Assembly (NCBI GenBank): GCA_002727395.1
Contig: PBWY01000012.1
Location: 1 to 31,125 of the forward strand
DNA length: 31,125 nucleotides
Reading direction: 5' to 3'
Origin: Rhodospirillales bacterium
Lineage (GTDB): Bacteria > Pseudomonadota > Alphaproteobacteria > MPNO01 > UBA2964
Within the stretch, counting starts at the first letter, position 1, and the number at the start of each line of letters is the position of its first letter. A model generated the notes under the pieces. It ran no database searches. It was not told the origin of the DNA and saw only the letters and a program-made list of their open reading frames with translations. Below, piece by piece: positions 17,028-25,398 of the stretch. The position numbers and the translations under genes are program-made.

Positions 17028-18255
17028 TAGCAACACTAACATAGAGTTACTAGTGGACTATGATGGAGCTAGTCTTGGAGCATATAGTGAAGAAGGAACT
17101 AGCCTGACATGTGCACTATCTGAAGAACCTCTGGTCGATATCGACTACGAGATCCATGACTATAATCTTCATTTCAATTTTGGCCTATCCAACCATTCGG
17201 AGGAACATAAGCAAATCAAAGTAATAATCCAGCAAACCGATAAAAAACCTATCCCTGATGCTATATGGTCCTCAACTTCTCCAAGTAATTGCTTTCTCGA
17301 GTCCAAAGTAGAGGTTACTAAATGTCCTGCTGGATATGCTTTTACTGTAGATTTACCTCCTATGAGTAAACGGTATTTTTCAAATACTATGTGGAAACCT
17401 TTGAAAAATATTACCTTAAAATTCGATGAATATGTGAAATCAAATTATATTCACAAATTAAACTATGGCAAAAGTGTCTTAGGACACGATCTAAACGCAT
17501 TTACCTTATATTCCAAACGAAACGAGAAGTTACCCCTGATATGTATCAGTTCTGGGATTCATCCTGCTGAAGGAGATACAATTTCGACCGTCGCAATAAC
17601 AGAATGGCTTCTTAATGAAGGTAATCATCATAATAGTGCGTTTGATTTCATGATTATCCCTGTACTTAATCCAGATGGATTTATAAGCGGGAAAAACGGA
17701 TGTAATCATAACGGAGTCAATTTCTTTTGGGATTTCCAAAAATATAACATCCAGGCTTGCCCAGAGGCACATTATTTATGGAATCTTTTCCAAACTTCAC
17801 CTCCCAATATTTATATAGATTTCCATTCATATACTACCCAAGGGCAATCCAAGCAATTTGGCCCTTATCTTAAGAACCCTGTTTTATATACTTCAAAAAA
17901 CACTAGACATATATCATTAGAATTATCTAAAGAACTAGAAAAAATCCCCAACAGTAGATCTCAAATATTACTATCTCCAGCTTCATTACCATACAACATG
18001 ACAAAAGAATTCAACACTATAACTTTTGCCAAATACCACTTGCACCAAGGTTACGGAATTAATCATATGAGGGATCTATCAGTCGAAGTAATAGAAAAGA
18101 TCATTAAATCCAGCTATGGTTGTGATTTCACAACACAAATCCTGCAACCCTACGGCCCTTTAAAAAGAACGTTTAATGAAATAATAAAGCAAACATTATA
18201 TGTACAAAGATACTACCTACCTAAGAAACTCAAACGCTTACTGGAGAAACACTGA
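17020..18255 (+). CDS. M14-metallopeptidase-like hydrolase, atypical substrate site
   Basis: A zinc hydrolase of the carboxypeptidase M14 fold, 411 aa, an unexpected member of a glycan locus. Residues 1-130 look like the beta-rich N-terminal domain of cytosolic carboxypeptidases (RYFSNTMWKP). The catalytic domain has the zinc motif HPAE (His181, Glu184), the conserved NPDG (217-220), the third ligand candidate His269 in IDFHS, and a possible catalytic Glu356. At 230-240, where peptidases have a DLNR stretch whose Arg holds the substrate carboxylate, this protein reads NFFW. It may therefore cleave an N-acyl or amide bond on a sugar rather than a peptide. ATG 17020 is chosen from the 8-base overlap with the previous stop; the open frame extends back to a GTG at 16939. 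Confidence 0.7.
   Translation: MLSSNTNIELLVDYDGASLGAYSEEGTSLTCALSEEPLVDIDYEIHDYNLHFNFGLSNHSEEHKQIKVIIQQTDKKPIPDAIWSSTSPSNCFLESKVEVTKCPAGYAFTVDLPPMSKRYFSNTMWKPLKNITLKFDEYVKSNYIHKLNYGKSVLGHDLNAFTLYSKRNEKLPLICISSGIHPAEGDTISTVAITEWLLNEGNHHNSAFDFMIIPVLNPDGFISGKNGCNHNGVNFFWDFQKYNIQACPEAHYLWNLFQTSPPNIYIDFHSYTTQGQSKQFGPYLKNPVLYTSKNTRHISLELSKELEKIPNSRSQILLSPASLPYNMTKEFNTITFAKYHLHQGYGINHMRDLSVEVIEKIIKSSYGCDFTTQILQPYGPLKRTFNEIIKQTLYVQRYYLPKKLKRLLEKH
18243..18246 (+). promoter_or_regulatory. Ribosome binding site supporting a CTG start
   Basis: GGAG is followed by five bases (AAACA) and then CTG at 18252. The spacing is ideal. The in-frame GTG codons at 18318 and 18321 lack a comparable site. Confidence 0.6.
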
Positions 18256-19397
18256 AACTTAATATTATATTCTGGTCTGATTCTGTTATACCTTCCAAAG
18301 CAGCCAATTCAATCCAAGTGGTGAAAATGTGCGATGCCATTAAGGGATGCGGCCATCAAGTGACTCTATACGCAAAAAAACCTAATTCCCAAACTTCACC
18401 TATACTCTTTCCATTAAATGAAATCTACGGCATAGAAAATACTTTTAAAATTGTCACATATAAAGCATTATCAATGGTTAGGAATATAAATTATGACTTA
18501 TCAGTACTATTACAAGTGTTAATCAACAGACCTAATCTGGTCTATACAAGGAGTTTACGAGCATCTTATTTATGCCAATATATCAAACAAAATAATGTTC
18601 TTGAATTGCACTCCATTCCAAATACTCTGTTTAACAAGTTTATGCTCAAATCATTAACTAGAAAAAAATACCTGAATTTCATCGTAACAATATCCCTGTC
18701 TTTGAAAGAAAAATTATTACAACAACATCCTTATTTAAAAGAAAACAATATTTTTGTCCACCATGATGCTGTAGATATACAAAGGTTGTCCCTAAAGACC
18801 GATATGACAACACAGACTAAGTCTTCATTAGAAATTCACTCAAACTCAAAAATCGTGCTATATGTAGGGCATTTGTATGAAGGGCGAGGGATAAACATAA
18901 TTCACAAGTTAGCAAAAAAATTACCTCACATACATTTTCTCATCGTGGGAGGAGAACAAGCCGACGTCTCTTACCAGCAATCAATATCCTTGAAAATGAA
19001 CATAGACAATTTGACCTACACAGGATTTATCCCTAATAACCAATTGCCTCAATACTACCAAGCAGCGGACATACTGATAATGCCATATCAACGAAAAGTA
19101 TCGGTATCCGGAGGAGGTGACACCTCTACATGGATGAGCCCTATGAAAACTTTTGAATATATGGCCAGCAACAAACCCATCATCGCAAGTGACCTCCCAG
19201 CTTTACGAGAAGTATTAAATGAAACAAATTCTATTTTAGTTGAACCAGACAACATACAGGATTGGAAATTTGCTGTAGAAAACGCACTGACAAACTATCA
19301 AATGGCTAATAAAATAGCTTTGAACGCACTGCAAGATGCGCAAGCAAATACCTGGCAATCTAGGGTAACCAGAATATTAGAGAATTACAAAGTATGA
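18252..19397 (+). CDS. GT4 family glycosyltransferase with apparent CTG start
   Basis: A GT-B retaining glycosyltransferase of 381 aa that adds a sugar to the growing glycan at the inner membrane face. The C-terminal donor domain shows ILYVGHLYEGRG-like sequence and the E-x7-E region SPMKTFEYMASNKPIIASD. The first ATG/GTG/TTG in frame (18318) would remove the first beta strand. Reading upstream in the same frame gives KLNIIFWSDSVIPSKAANSI, the expected GT4 N-terminus with the nucleotide-loop serine-lysine segment. This extension has no ATG, GTG or TTG and runs back to a stop at 18222. CTG at 18252 overlaps the upstream stop (CTGA), just as ATGA overlaps do elsewhere here, and has a GGAG site. 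The next gene overlaps by four bases. Confidence 0.8.
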   Translation: MKLNIIFWSDSVIPSKAANSIQVVKMCDAIKGCGHQVTLYAKKPNSQTSPILFPLNEIYGIENTFKIVTYKALSMVRNINYDLSVLLQVLINRPNLVYTRSLRASYLCQYIKQNNVLELHSIPNTLFNKFMLKSLTRKKYLNFIVTISLSLKEKLLQQHPYLKENNIFVHHDAVDIQRLSLKTDMTTQTKSSLEIHSNSKIVLYVGHLYEGRGINIIHKLAKKLPHIHFLIVGGEQADVSYQQSISLKMNIDNLTYTGFIPNNQLPQYYQAADILIMPYQRKVSVSGGGDTSTWMSPMKTFEYMASNKPIIASDLPALREVLNETNSILVEPDNIQDWKFAVENALTNYQMANKIALNALQDAQANTWQSRVTRILENYKV

Positions 19398-20161
19398 AAA
19401 CGATTATTTTAGCAGGCGGACTCGGCACTCGGCTCTCCGAAGAAACGAGTGTTCGGCCAAAACCAATGGTGGAAATTGGAGATAACCCTATCTTATGGCA
19501 CATTTTAAATATTTATGGACATTATGGTCATGATGACTTCTATATTGCCCTTGGATACAAAGGTGAGCAAATAAAACAATATTTTATCAACTACAATTTA
19601 TTTGAGGACGATATAACAGTAAATTTAAAAACCGGAGAAACTGATTATGTCAAACAAACCCGGAAAAATTGGGTTATTAATCTTATAGAAACAGGTAAAA
19701 ACACTGAAACAGGTGGCAGGATTCTTAAATTAAAAGAACACATCGGTAAAGAAACATTTCTAATGACATATGGGGACGGGGTCGCAAACATAGATATTGA
19801 CGAACTTATAAAATTTCATAAATCTCATGGCAAATTGGCAACTATTACTGCTGTTAGACCTCCATCAAGGTTCGGACGACTTGAATTTGACGGAGATTCT
19901 GTAATTTCATTTTCTGAGAAACCACAAATAGGAGAAGGCTGGATTAATGGAGGATTTTTTGTCCTTGAACCCAAAATTTTTGACTACATAAAAGATGACG
20001 CAACTATATTTGAACGAGAACCACTGGAAAAATTAGCGCAAGATAACCAATTGCAAGCTTTCAAACATGAGGGGTTTTGGCAACCCATGGACACTTTAAG
20101 AGAATTAAGATTACTAAAAAGCATGTGGGATTCAGGCAATGCTCCATGGAAAATTTGGTGA
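19394..20161 (+). CDS. rfbF: Glucose-1-phosphate cytidylyltransferase
   Basis: Makes CDP-glucose from CTP and glucose-1-phosphate, the first step to CDP-3,6-dideoxyhexoses. The 255-aa sequence begins with the nucleotidyltransferase signature LAGGLGTRLSEET and the RPKPMVEIG block. It continues with HYGHDDFYIALGYKG, TYGDGVANI, SFSEKP and GFWQPMDTLREL, which together are diagnostic of RfbF/DdhA rather than of dTDP- or UDP-glucose pyrophosphorylases. ATG 19394 overlaps the GT4 stop (ATGA). rfbG and rfbH follow directly, confirming the pathway. Confidence 0.93.
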   Translation: MKTIILAGGLGTRLSEETSVRPKPMVEIGDNPILWHILNIYGHYGHDDFYIALGYKGEQIKQYFINYNLFEDDITVNLKTGETDYVKQTRKNWVINLIETGKNTETGGRILKLKEHIGKETFLMTYGDGVANIDIDELIKFHKSHGKLATITAVRPPSRFGRLEFDGDSVISFSEKPQIGEGWINGGFFVLEPKIFDYIKDDATIFEREPLEKLAQDNQLQAFKHEGFWQPMDTLRELRLLKSMWDSGNAPWKIW

Positions 20162-21141
20162 CCGATAAATATAAAAACTTATTAGGTCTAAATATCTTGG
20201 TTACGGGTGGAACTGGTGTGATTGGTTCGTGGCTTGTAAAAACACTTATCGATCTAAAATTAAATACCGTATTATTACTATGGGGAAATAACGAAAATCC
20301 CATACTAAAAAAACATGATATCTTAAGTAATACAACTAATATTCAAGGTTCTTTAACCAACATAGAACTATTAAAATCCATAATCAAAGATAATAATATA
20401 AACCTTGTCTTTCATTTAGGCGCTCAAGCCATCGTAGAAACTGCTGCTCAAGATCCGCTTACAACATTCGAACATAACATCAGGGGAACATATAATCTAT
20501 TAGAGGCATGCAGACTGCATATGGACAGTATAAATGCTATTGTTGTGGCATCTAGTGACAAAGCTTACGGGACCCATCAAATTCTTCCTTACACCGAAAC
20601 AACAAATTTAGACGGGATCTATCCTTATGAAGTGTCTAAAACATGCACTGATTTACTAGCTAGGTCTTATGCAATAACCTATAAAATGCCAATATCAATT
20701 GCTAGATGTGGAAACGTGTATGGAGGCGGAGACCTAAACTGGAATAGAATAATTCCTGGCACTATCAAAGATCTAATACATAATCAGGCGCCTATCATTA
20801 GAAGCGACGGAACTCATCTTAGAGATTACATATACGTTAAAGATATTATAGCTGGATACCTCACTTTAGGTTCTGTAACAGTATCTGGACTAGAATATGG
20901 TCAAGCTTTTAATTTTGGCAACAACTCTCCAATATCAGTACTTGATTTAGTAAATATGATCACTACCGCTATGAACATATCACATTTGGAACCGATTATA
21001 ACTAACACTGCTAAAGGGGAAATCCATTCACAATACCTAGACAGCACGAAAGCGAAACATGATTTAAACTGGGAGCCATCATATTCCCTTGAGCAAGGAC
21101 TAAAATCCACTATTGAATGGTATACAGAATTTCTTTCCTAA
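20158..21141 (+). CDS. rfbG: CDP-glucose 4,6-dehydratase
   Basis: Converts CDP-glucose to CDP-4-keto-6-deoxyglucose. It is an extended SDR with the NAD loop VTGGTGVIGSW, the FHLGAQAIV segment, the SSDKAYG and YEVSKTCTDLLARSY catalytic blocks, and the CGNVYGGGDLNWNRIIPGTI signature specific to RfbG-type enzymes. The start is not certain. GTG 20158 overlaps the rfbF stop as GTGA, giving 327 aa. ATG 20146 would add four residues, and the open frame extends further upstream inside rfbF. The protein is somewhat shorter than the usual RfbG, with a compact region after the first Rossmann turn. The TGGTGVIG loop differs from the common TGHTGFKG. Confidence 0.88.
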   Translation: MTDKYKNLLGLNILVTGGTGVIGSWLVKTLIDLKLNTVLLLWGNNENPILKKHDILSNTTNIQGSLTNIELLKSIIKDNNINLVFHLGAQAIVETAAQDPLTTFEHNIRGTYNLLEACRLHMDSINAIVVASSDKAYGTHQILPYTETTNLDGIYPYEVSKTCTDLLARSYAITYKMPISIARCGNVYGGGDLNWNRIIPGTIKDLIHNQAPIIRSDGTHLRDYIYVKDIIAGYLTLGSVTVSGLEYGQAFNFGNNSPISVLDLVNMITTAMNISHLEPIITNTAKGEIHSQYLDSTKAKHDLNWEPSYSLEQGLKSTIEWYTEFLS

Positions 21142-21144
21142 GTC

Positions 21145-22464
21145 ATGGACAATAACAAACAACAAGATATTAAAAACCAAATCTTTGATTTGGCCAGATT
21201 ATATTTCGATATGACTTTTCCTGCAAAACAATTTGAATGCGGCAAAGATTACATTCCTGTATCAGGCAAAGTATTAGATTCCTCAGAATTAATAAATAGC
21301 ATTGATGCTTCTTTGGATATGTGGCTCACATCCGGTAGGCATGCTCAATTATTTGAACGCAACTTAGCTAGATTTATGAACTCCAGACACGCTGTACTCT
21401 GTAATTCCGGCTCATCTGCCAATTTATTAGCTTTGACAGCATTAACTTCGGATAAATTGGGTGTCCAGAAACTCTCCCCCGGAGATGAAATCATAACAGT
21501 AGCAGCAGGATTTCCCACCACTGTAAACCCAATAATACAGAACAATCTGATTCCTGTATTTATAGACATAGAACTGAGTTTTTACAATCCATCTATAGAA
21601 TCTATCATTCAAGCCATTGGACCAAAAACAAAAGGCATATTTATAGCCCATACATTAGGCAACCCATATGATTCGATAGCTATACGGGAGATAGCAGATA
21701 CCCATAATCTATGGTTCATAGAAGATAACTGTGACGCCTTGGGTTCATCTATAAATGACCAACTTACAGGCACTTTTGGAGACCTTTCAACACTAAGTAT
21801 GTATCCCGCTCACCATATCACCACAGGAGAGGGAGGATGCGTATTTACAAATAATCCATCGCTAAAAGTTATCGTAGAATCTTTTCGGGAATGGGGGCGA
21901 GATTGCTGGTGTGAACCCGGAAAAGATAATACCTGCGGGAAAAGATTTGAATGGCAATTCGATGAATTACCCTTTGGATATGACCACAAATATGTATACT
22001 CACATATAGGTTACAATCTCAAAATGACGGATTTTCAAGCCTCCATAGGTAATGCTCAATTACAAAAACTGCAGGATTTCATAAATAAAAGAAAATCCAA
22101 TTTCAATTATTTGCATCAGAAAATGAAGACACTAGAAGATCATTTGCTACTTCCCAAGTCAATCGTTAATAGTAATCCTTCGTGGTTCGGATATCCAATT
22201 ACACTGAAACCAAACTGCAATTTCACACGAAGAGATATCACAACCCATTTAGAAAACTCTAAAATAGGTACTCGGTTGCTATTCGGGGGCAACTTACTCC
22301 GCCAACCCGCCTATCGTACAATCGAAAGAAGGCAAATAGGGAATTTGGAAAATACAGACATTGTAGCAGAGAATACATTCTGGATAGGAATATATCCCGG
22401 CATTTCCAAAGAAATGTTAAATTACTCGTATGACACGATAGCCAAGTTTGTTAACTCACACTAA
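21145..22464 (+). CDS. rfbH: CDP-4-keto-6-deoxyglucose 3-dehydrase (E1)
   Basis: A PMP- and iron-sulfur-dependent dehydrase that removes the C3 hydroxyl to yield, with a reductase, CDP-4-keto-3,6-dideoxyglucose. It belongs to the DegT/DnrJ family, but the PLP-anchoring lysine is replaced by His223 in YPAHHITTGEGG, the hallmark of E1. The [2Fe-2S] ligands are complete: Cys196, Cys254, Cys256 and Cys264, exactly the C-x57-C-x-C-x7-C spacing known for this enzyme. Length is 439 aa. The partner reductase RfbI/AscD was not found in this window. It follows rfbG by three bases. Confidence 0.93.
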   Translation: MDNNKQQDIKNQIFDLARLYFDMTFPAKQFECGKDYIPVSGKVLDSSELINSIDASLDMWLTSGRHAQLFERNLARFMNSRHAVLCNSGSSANLLALTALTSDKLGVQKLSPGDEIITVAAGFPTTVNPIIQNNLIPVFIDIELSFYNPSIESIIQAIGPKTKGIFIAHTLGNPYDSIAIREIADTHNLWFIEDNCDALGSSINDQLTGTFGDLSTLSMYPAHHITTGEGGCVFTNNPSLKVIVESFREWGRDCWCEPGKDNTCGKRFEWQFDELPFGYDHKYVYSHIGYNLKMTDFQASIGNAQLQKLQDFINKRKSNFNYLHQKMKTLEDHLLLPKSIVNSNPSWFGYPITLKPNCNFTRRDITTHLENSKIGTRLLFGGNLLRQPAYRTIERRQIGNLENTDIVAENTFWIGIYPGISKEMLNYSYDTIAKFVNSH

Positions 22465-22503
22465 GTTAATAGCCTTGAACTCCATGAGTCCGGTCAGCAT
22501 CTA

Positions 22504-23223
22504 ATGCTTATATCAATCATCCTTTGTTCTTACAACGAAACAGGTCGAATACAACACGCAGTTCACCAACTACAGCAAGAATTAGCATCCGTAAAATTCC
22601 AATATGAACTCATTTTCGTAGACAATGCATCTACTGATGGAACAAGAGAATGGATTGAATCTTTACCCGACATAAACACAATAAAAATATTAAACAGAAC
22701 CAACATAGGTAAAGGAGGATCAATACGACTTGGTTTGGAAGCATCTAGTGGGGAATATGTAATAATCCATGACCCTGACCTCGAATATGATGCAAAAGAT
22801 ATACCGGCTTTATTAAAAAACGCTCTAGACAATAATGCTCAATTAGCATTAGGGAGTAGAGTCCTGGGCGGTGAAGATATATCTTACAAATACTTCCAGA
22901 ATTACATAGGAGTTGCAGTCCTTACAAAAATCATAAACATATTATTTAGAAGTCAAATAACTGACCCAGCTACAGCTTTGAAAATCATGGAGAGTCATTT
23001 CATAAAATCCGTAGTATTAACTGATACTGGATTCAACTTAGACTTCGAAATTGTTGTTAAAACACTCAAATTAGGAGGGCTAATAAGTGAAACTAGGATC
23101 TCTTACTATCCTAGAACTAAAGCCGAAGGAAAAAAGTTAAAAGCCTGGAAAGATGGATTAGCGTCTTTAATCACAATTCTAAAATGCAGATTACAATCCT
23201 CAAAGAAATTTACGCAATCATAA
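22504..23223 (+). CDS. Polyprenyl-phosphate sugar synthase-like GT2
   Basis: A GT-A fold family 2 glycosyltransferase of 239 aa resembling dolichol-phosphate mannose synthase. It starts LISIILCSYNE, then has FVDNASTDGT, NIGKGGSIRLGLEASSGEYV, and the metal-binding DPDLEYD at about residues 96-102. After DPATALKIM it ends without a clear membrane anchor. It likely loads a sugar onto undecaprenyl phosphate for the GT-C enzyme encoded next, whose gene overlaps by 40 bases. The donor could be UDP-glucose, GDP-mannose or a cluster-made nucleotide sugar. The 39-base gap upstream shows no ribosome site, promoter or terminator that I can recognise. Confidence 0.82.
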   Translation: MLISIILCSYNETGRIQHAVHQLQQELASVKFQYELIFVDNASTDGTREWIESLPDINTIKILNRTNIGKGGSIRLGLEASSGEYVIIHDPDLEYDAKDIPALLKNALDNNAQLALGSRVLGGEDISYKYFQNYIGVAVLTKIINILFRSQITDPATALKIMESHFIKSVVLTDTGFNLDFEIVVKTLKLGGLISETRISYYPRTKAEGKKLKAWKDGLASLITILKCRLQSSKKFTQS

Positions 23224-24494
23224 ATTACATACAATACAATATTTTTAAAGCTTTACTGAACAGAAATGTTCAATTGCTAATCGGATTATTCTTAGTAAGC
23301 GCCTTTATTAGAATCCTATTTTTAGAACTATACTGGCCAGATACGAATATAACCTGGGATGATGAACCAGACTATGTAACCTTAGCCGAATATATAAAAT
23401 CAGGACAGAGTTGGATCAATGCAGAAACTCCCAATACAAGACCTGTCCTTTTAAGCTTAATCATTAGCCCTTTACTAGATTTGGGTACGCATACAATCAG
23501 AATTTCACTAGTCCTTATCTCTTCTCTAACCCCCATATTTGTGTACTATCTTAGCAAAAAAGCTTTTGGACTTAATAAAATTCAAGCATTACTACCTTCC
23601 GCAGTCTGGGCATTCTATCCCCCTGCTATTTGGTATTCAGGGCTCATACTCACAGAATCATTAACATCTTTACTCGTAACAATCACGGCTTTATGTCTAA
23701 TAAACTTGAAAGAATCATCAAAAACGTATTTTGTGATTCTAACTGGCATAACCATGGGATGCCTAATCTTAGCACGATCATCTTATGTTTATTTACCCAT
23801 TTTCATTATTACTGCAAGCATATGTTCTAAAGTTTTATTTAAAACAAAATTAATAGATATAAAAAGCATAGTAGTAATTGTAGTAACAATCGGAATTATC
23901 ACGTCCCCTATAATAATACGAAATTACAACACAATCGGTTCTATCCTGCCTATTGAATCCCGACTTCCTTATGGATTAGTGTTATCTAATGGAGATCTGT
24001 CTAGTCCGGTTATAAAACAAGGTGGATACGACAAACTTAGTCCTGCCATGGTAAAACTAAGTGAGCTGAGTAATCTTGAAACCTCATACTCTGATTTAGT
24101 TGAATTTGCCAAGTCCACAGTCTTCAATGAGTTAAGAACAAACTCATCCATGATCCCACAAATTCTAGTCAATCGAACTTTTAATTATTGGGGAAGTAGA
24201 CCAGATCCATTTGATCCTAGGATTACAATCAACGATATAATTTTAGGAATAATTTGGATCCCAATATTAATAGCTTTTTCATTCGCTGTACGATTTTATA
24301 GAAGCTCTAATTTTTGGTTTTTTATGATTTTAATTTTATATTCTTATCTTACTACGATGATATTTTGGTCATCTCCTAGATTCAGATTTCCTTCTGATAG
24401 TTTAATCATAATATTAGCTTCTGTTTCTATACTCAAATGGCAACCATCAATAATGAAATTTATAAGAATTCCCAATAAATATAATAATGATTGA
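23184..24494 (+). CDS. GT-C membrane glycosyltransferase (GT39/GT83-like)
   Basis: A polytopic membrane protein of 436 aa. The first membrane helix (about 31-50) is followed by an extracytoplasmic loop with the acidic pair in TWDDEPDYVTLAEYI, the catalytic-loop pattern of ArnT- and PMT-type transferases. Further hydrophobic stretches near 100-125, 135-175, 180-215, 225-245, 345-365 and 370-420 give roughly eight to ten segments. It would use a polyprenyl-phosphate sugar on the outer face of the inner membrane, matching the overlapping upstream synthase gene. The acceptor may be the cluster glycan, lipid A or a protein. The ATG at 23184 gives a hydrophilic N-terminus; its position inside the previous gene is somewhat unusual. 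Confidence 0.76.
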   Translation: MQITILKEIYAIINYIQYNIFKALLNRNVQLLIGLFLVSAFIRILFLELYWPDTNITWDDEPDYVTLAEYIKSGQSWINAETPNTRPVLLSLIISPLLDLGTHTIRISLVLISSLTPIFVYYLSKKAFGLNKIQALLPSAVWAFYPPAIWYSGLILTESLTSLLVTITALCLINLKESSKTYFVILTGITMGCLILARSSYVYLPIFIITASICSKVLFKTKLIDIKSIVVIVVTIGIITSPIIIRNYNTIGSILPIESRLPYGLVLSNGDLSSPVIKQGGYDKLSPAMVKLSELSNLETSYSDLVEFAKSTVFNELRTNSSMIPQILVNRTFNYWGSRPDPFDPRITINDIILGIIWIPILIAFSFAVRFYRSSNFWFFMILILYSYLTTMIFWSSPRFRFPSDSLIIILASVSILKWQPSIMKFIRIPNKYNND

Positions 24495-25398
24495 TTGGAA
24501 GACCCCAGAATTACTTTCCTATAGGAAGTTACCTGTGTTGGTTACCGGAAGCACAGGATTCATTGGAAATAGGCTAATAGAAGTGCTAAATATATTAGAT
24601 GCTAATATTACCCAAATAGCTAGAAGGCAACAAAAAAATGATCCACGTGTTTTAAAATGTGATTTGAGCGATTATGAAGCTTGCCAAACTCTAATCCAAA
24701 GTAAATCTTTCAAAATAATATTCCATGCTGCAGGATGGGTTTCAAGTGACATTTCAATGGGCAATGTAAACAAAGCCAATAAGAATAATGTAATAGCAAC
24801 TTTGAATCTGTTGGAAGCAGCAACAAATGCGGCAAAAAGCCCTAAGATAGTCATACCTGGATCAATATTAGAAAATTCTGACATCAAAAATCCCTATACA
24901 GTATCCAAGTCGGCTGCCTCCCTATATGCTGATCTGTATAGTAGTAATTACAACGCAGATATTTCCAAATTAATGATCTGCCTCACCTATGGTCCTCACC
25001 AAAAGTTAAATAGTTTGGTTCCGTACACTATTAACTCATTAAACATTGCAAGAGGTCCTATTAAACTAAAACTAAATCGTTACTTAGATATACTATTTGT
25101 AGATGACCTAATACATGCACTATTAAAAGCGGGATTGGCTATGAAACCTGTAAAACCAATATACATAGGGACTAATCAACTTTTAACAGTTAAAGATATA
25201 ACAACCTTGATAGCAGAATTAATGGGTAAAGACCCTAATTTAATCGAATTCGAATCAGATGATTGTAGATATGAAACGATTCTCAAGCCAAAGCATTTGG
25301 AAGATGCCAAAACATCACTCGACTGGACTCCTAATTGGTCTCTATCCCAAGGTCTAGAAAAAACTATCGATTGGTATGTTAATGAGGGTCAGATCTAA
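24487..25398 (+). CDS. NAD-dependent epimerase/reductase (extended SDR)
   Basis: A 303-aa sugar-nucleotide SDR with NAD loop VTGSTGFIGNRLIEVL near residue 19, FHAAGWVSSD, the catalytic Y-x3-K in NPYTVSKSA, and LTYGPHQKLNSLVPYTI. The last region is often seen in CDP-abequose/paratose synthases and related enzymes. A 4-keto reductase or epimerase is needed to finish the CDP-3,6-dideoxyhexose begun by rfbFGH, and this gene is the nearest candidate. The usual catalytic Ser/Thr before the Tyr appears as the Ser of IPGSILEN. It overlaps the GT-C gene by 8 bases and the next ATG by one base. Specificity is inferred from context. Confidence 0.72.
   Translation: MIDWKTPELLSYRKLPVLVTGSTGFIGNRLIEVLNILDANITQIARRQQKNDPRVLKCDLSDYEACQTLIQSKSFKIIFHAAGWVSSDISMGNVNKANKNNVIATLNLLEAATNAAKSPKIVIPGSILENSDIKNPYTVSKSAASLYADLYSSNYNADISKLMICLTYGPHQKLNSLVPYTINSLNIARGPIKLKLNRYLDILFVDDLIHALLKAGLAMKPVKPIYIGTNQLLTVKDITTLIAELMGKDPNLIEFESDDCRYETILKPKHLEDAKTSLDWTPNWSLSQGLEKTIDWYVNEGQI

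Noticed and set aside
18318..18323. GTG at 18318 as the start of the GT4 gene
   Set aside because: It would delete the conserved first strand, which is encoded just upstream in the same frame, and has no good ribosome site.
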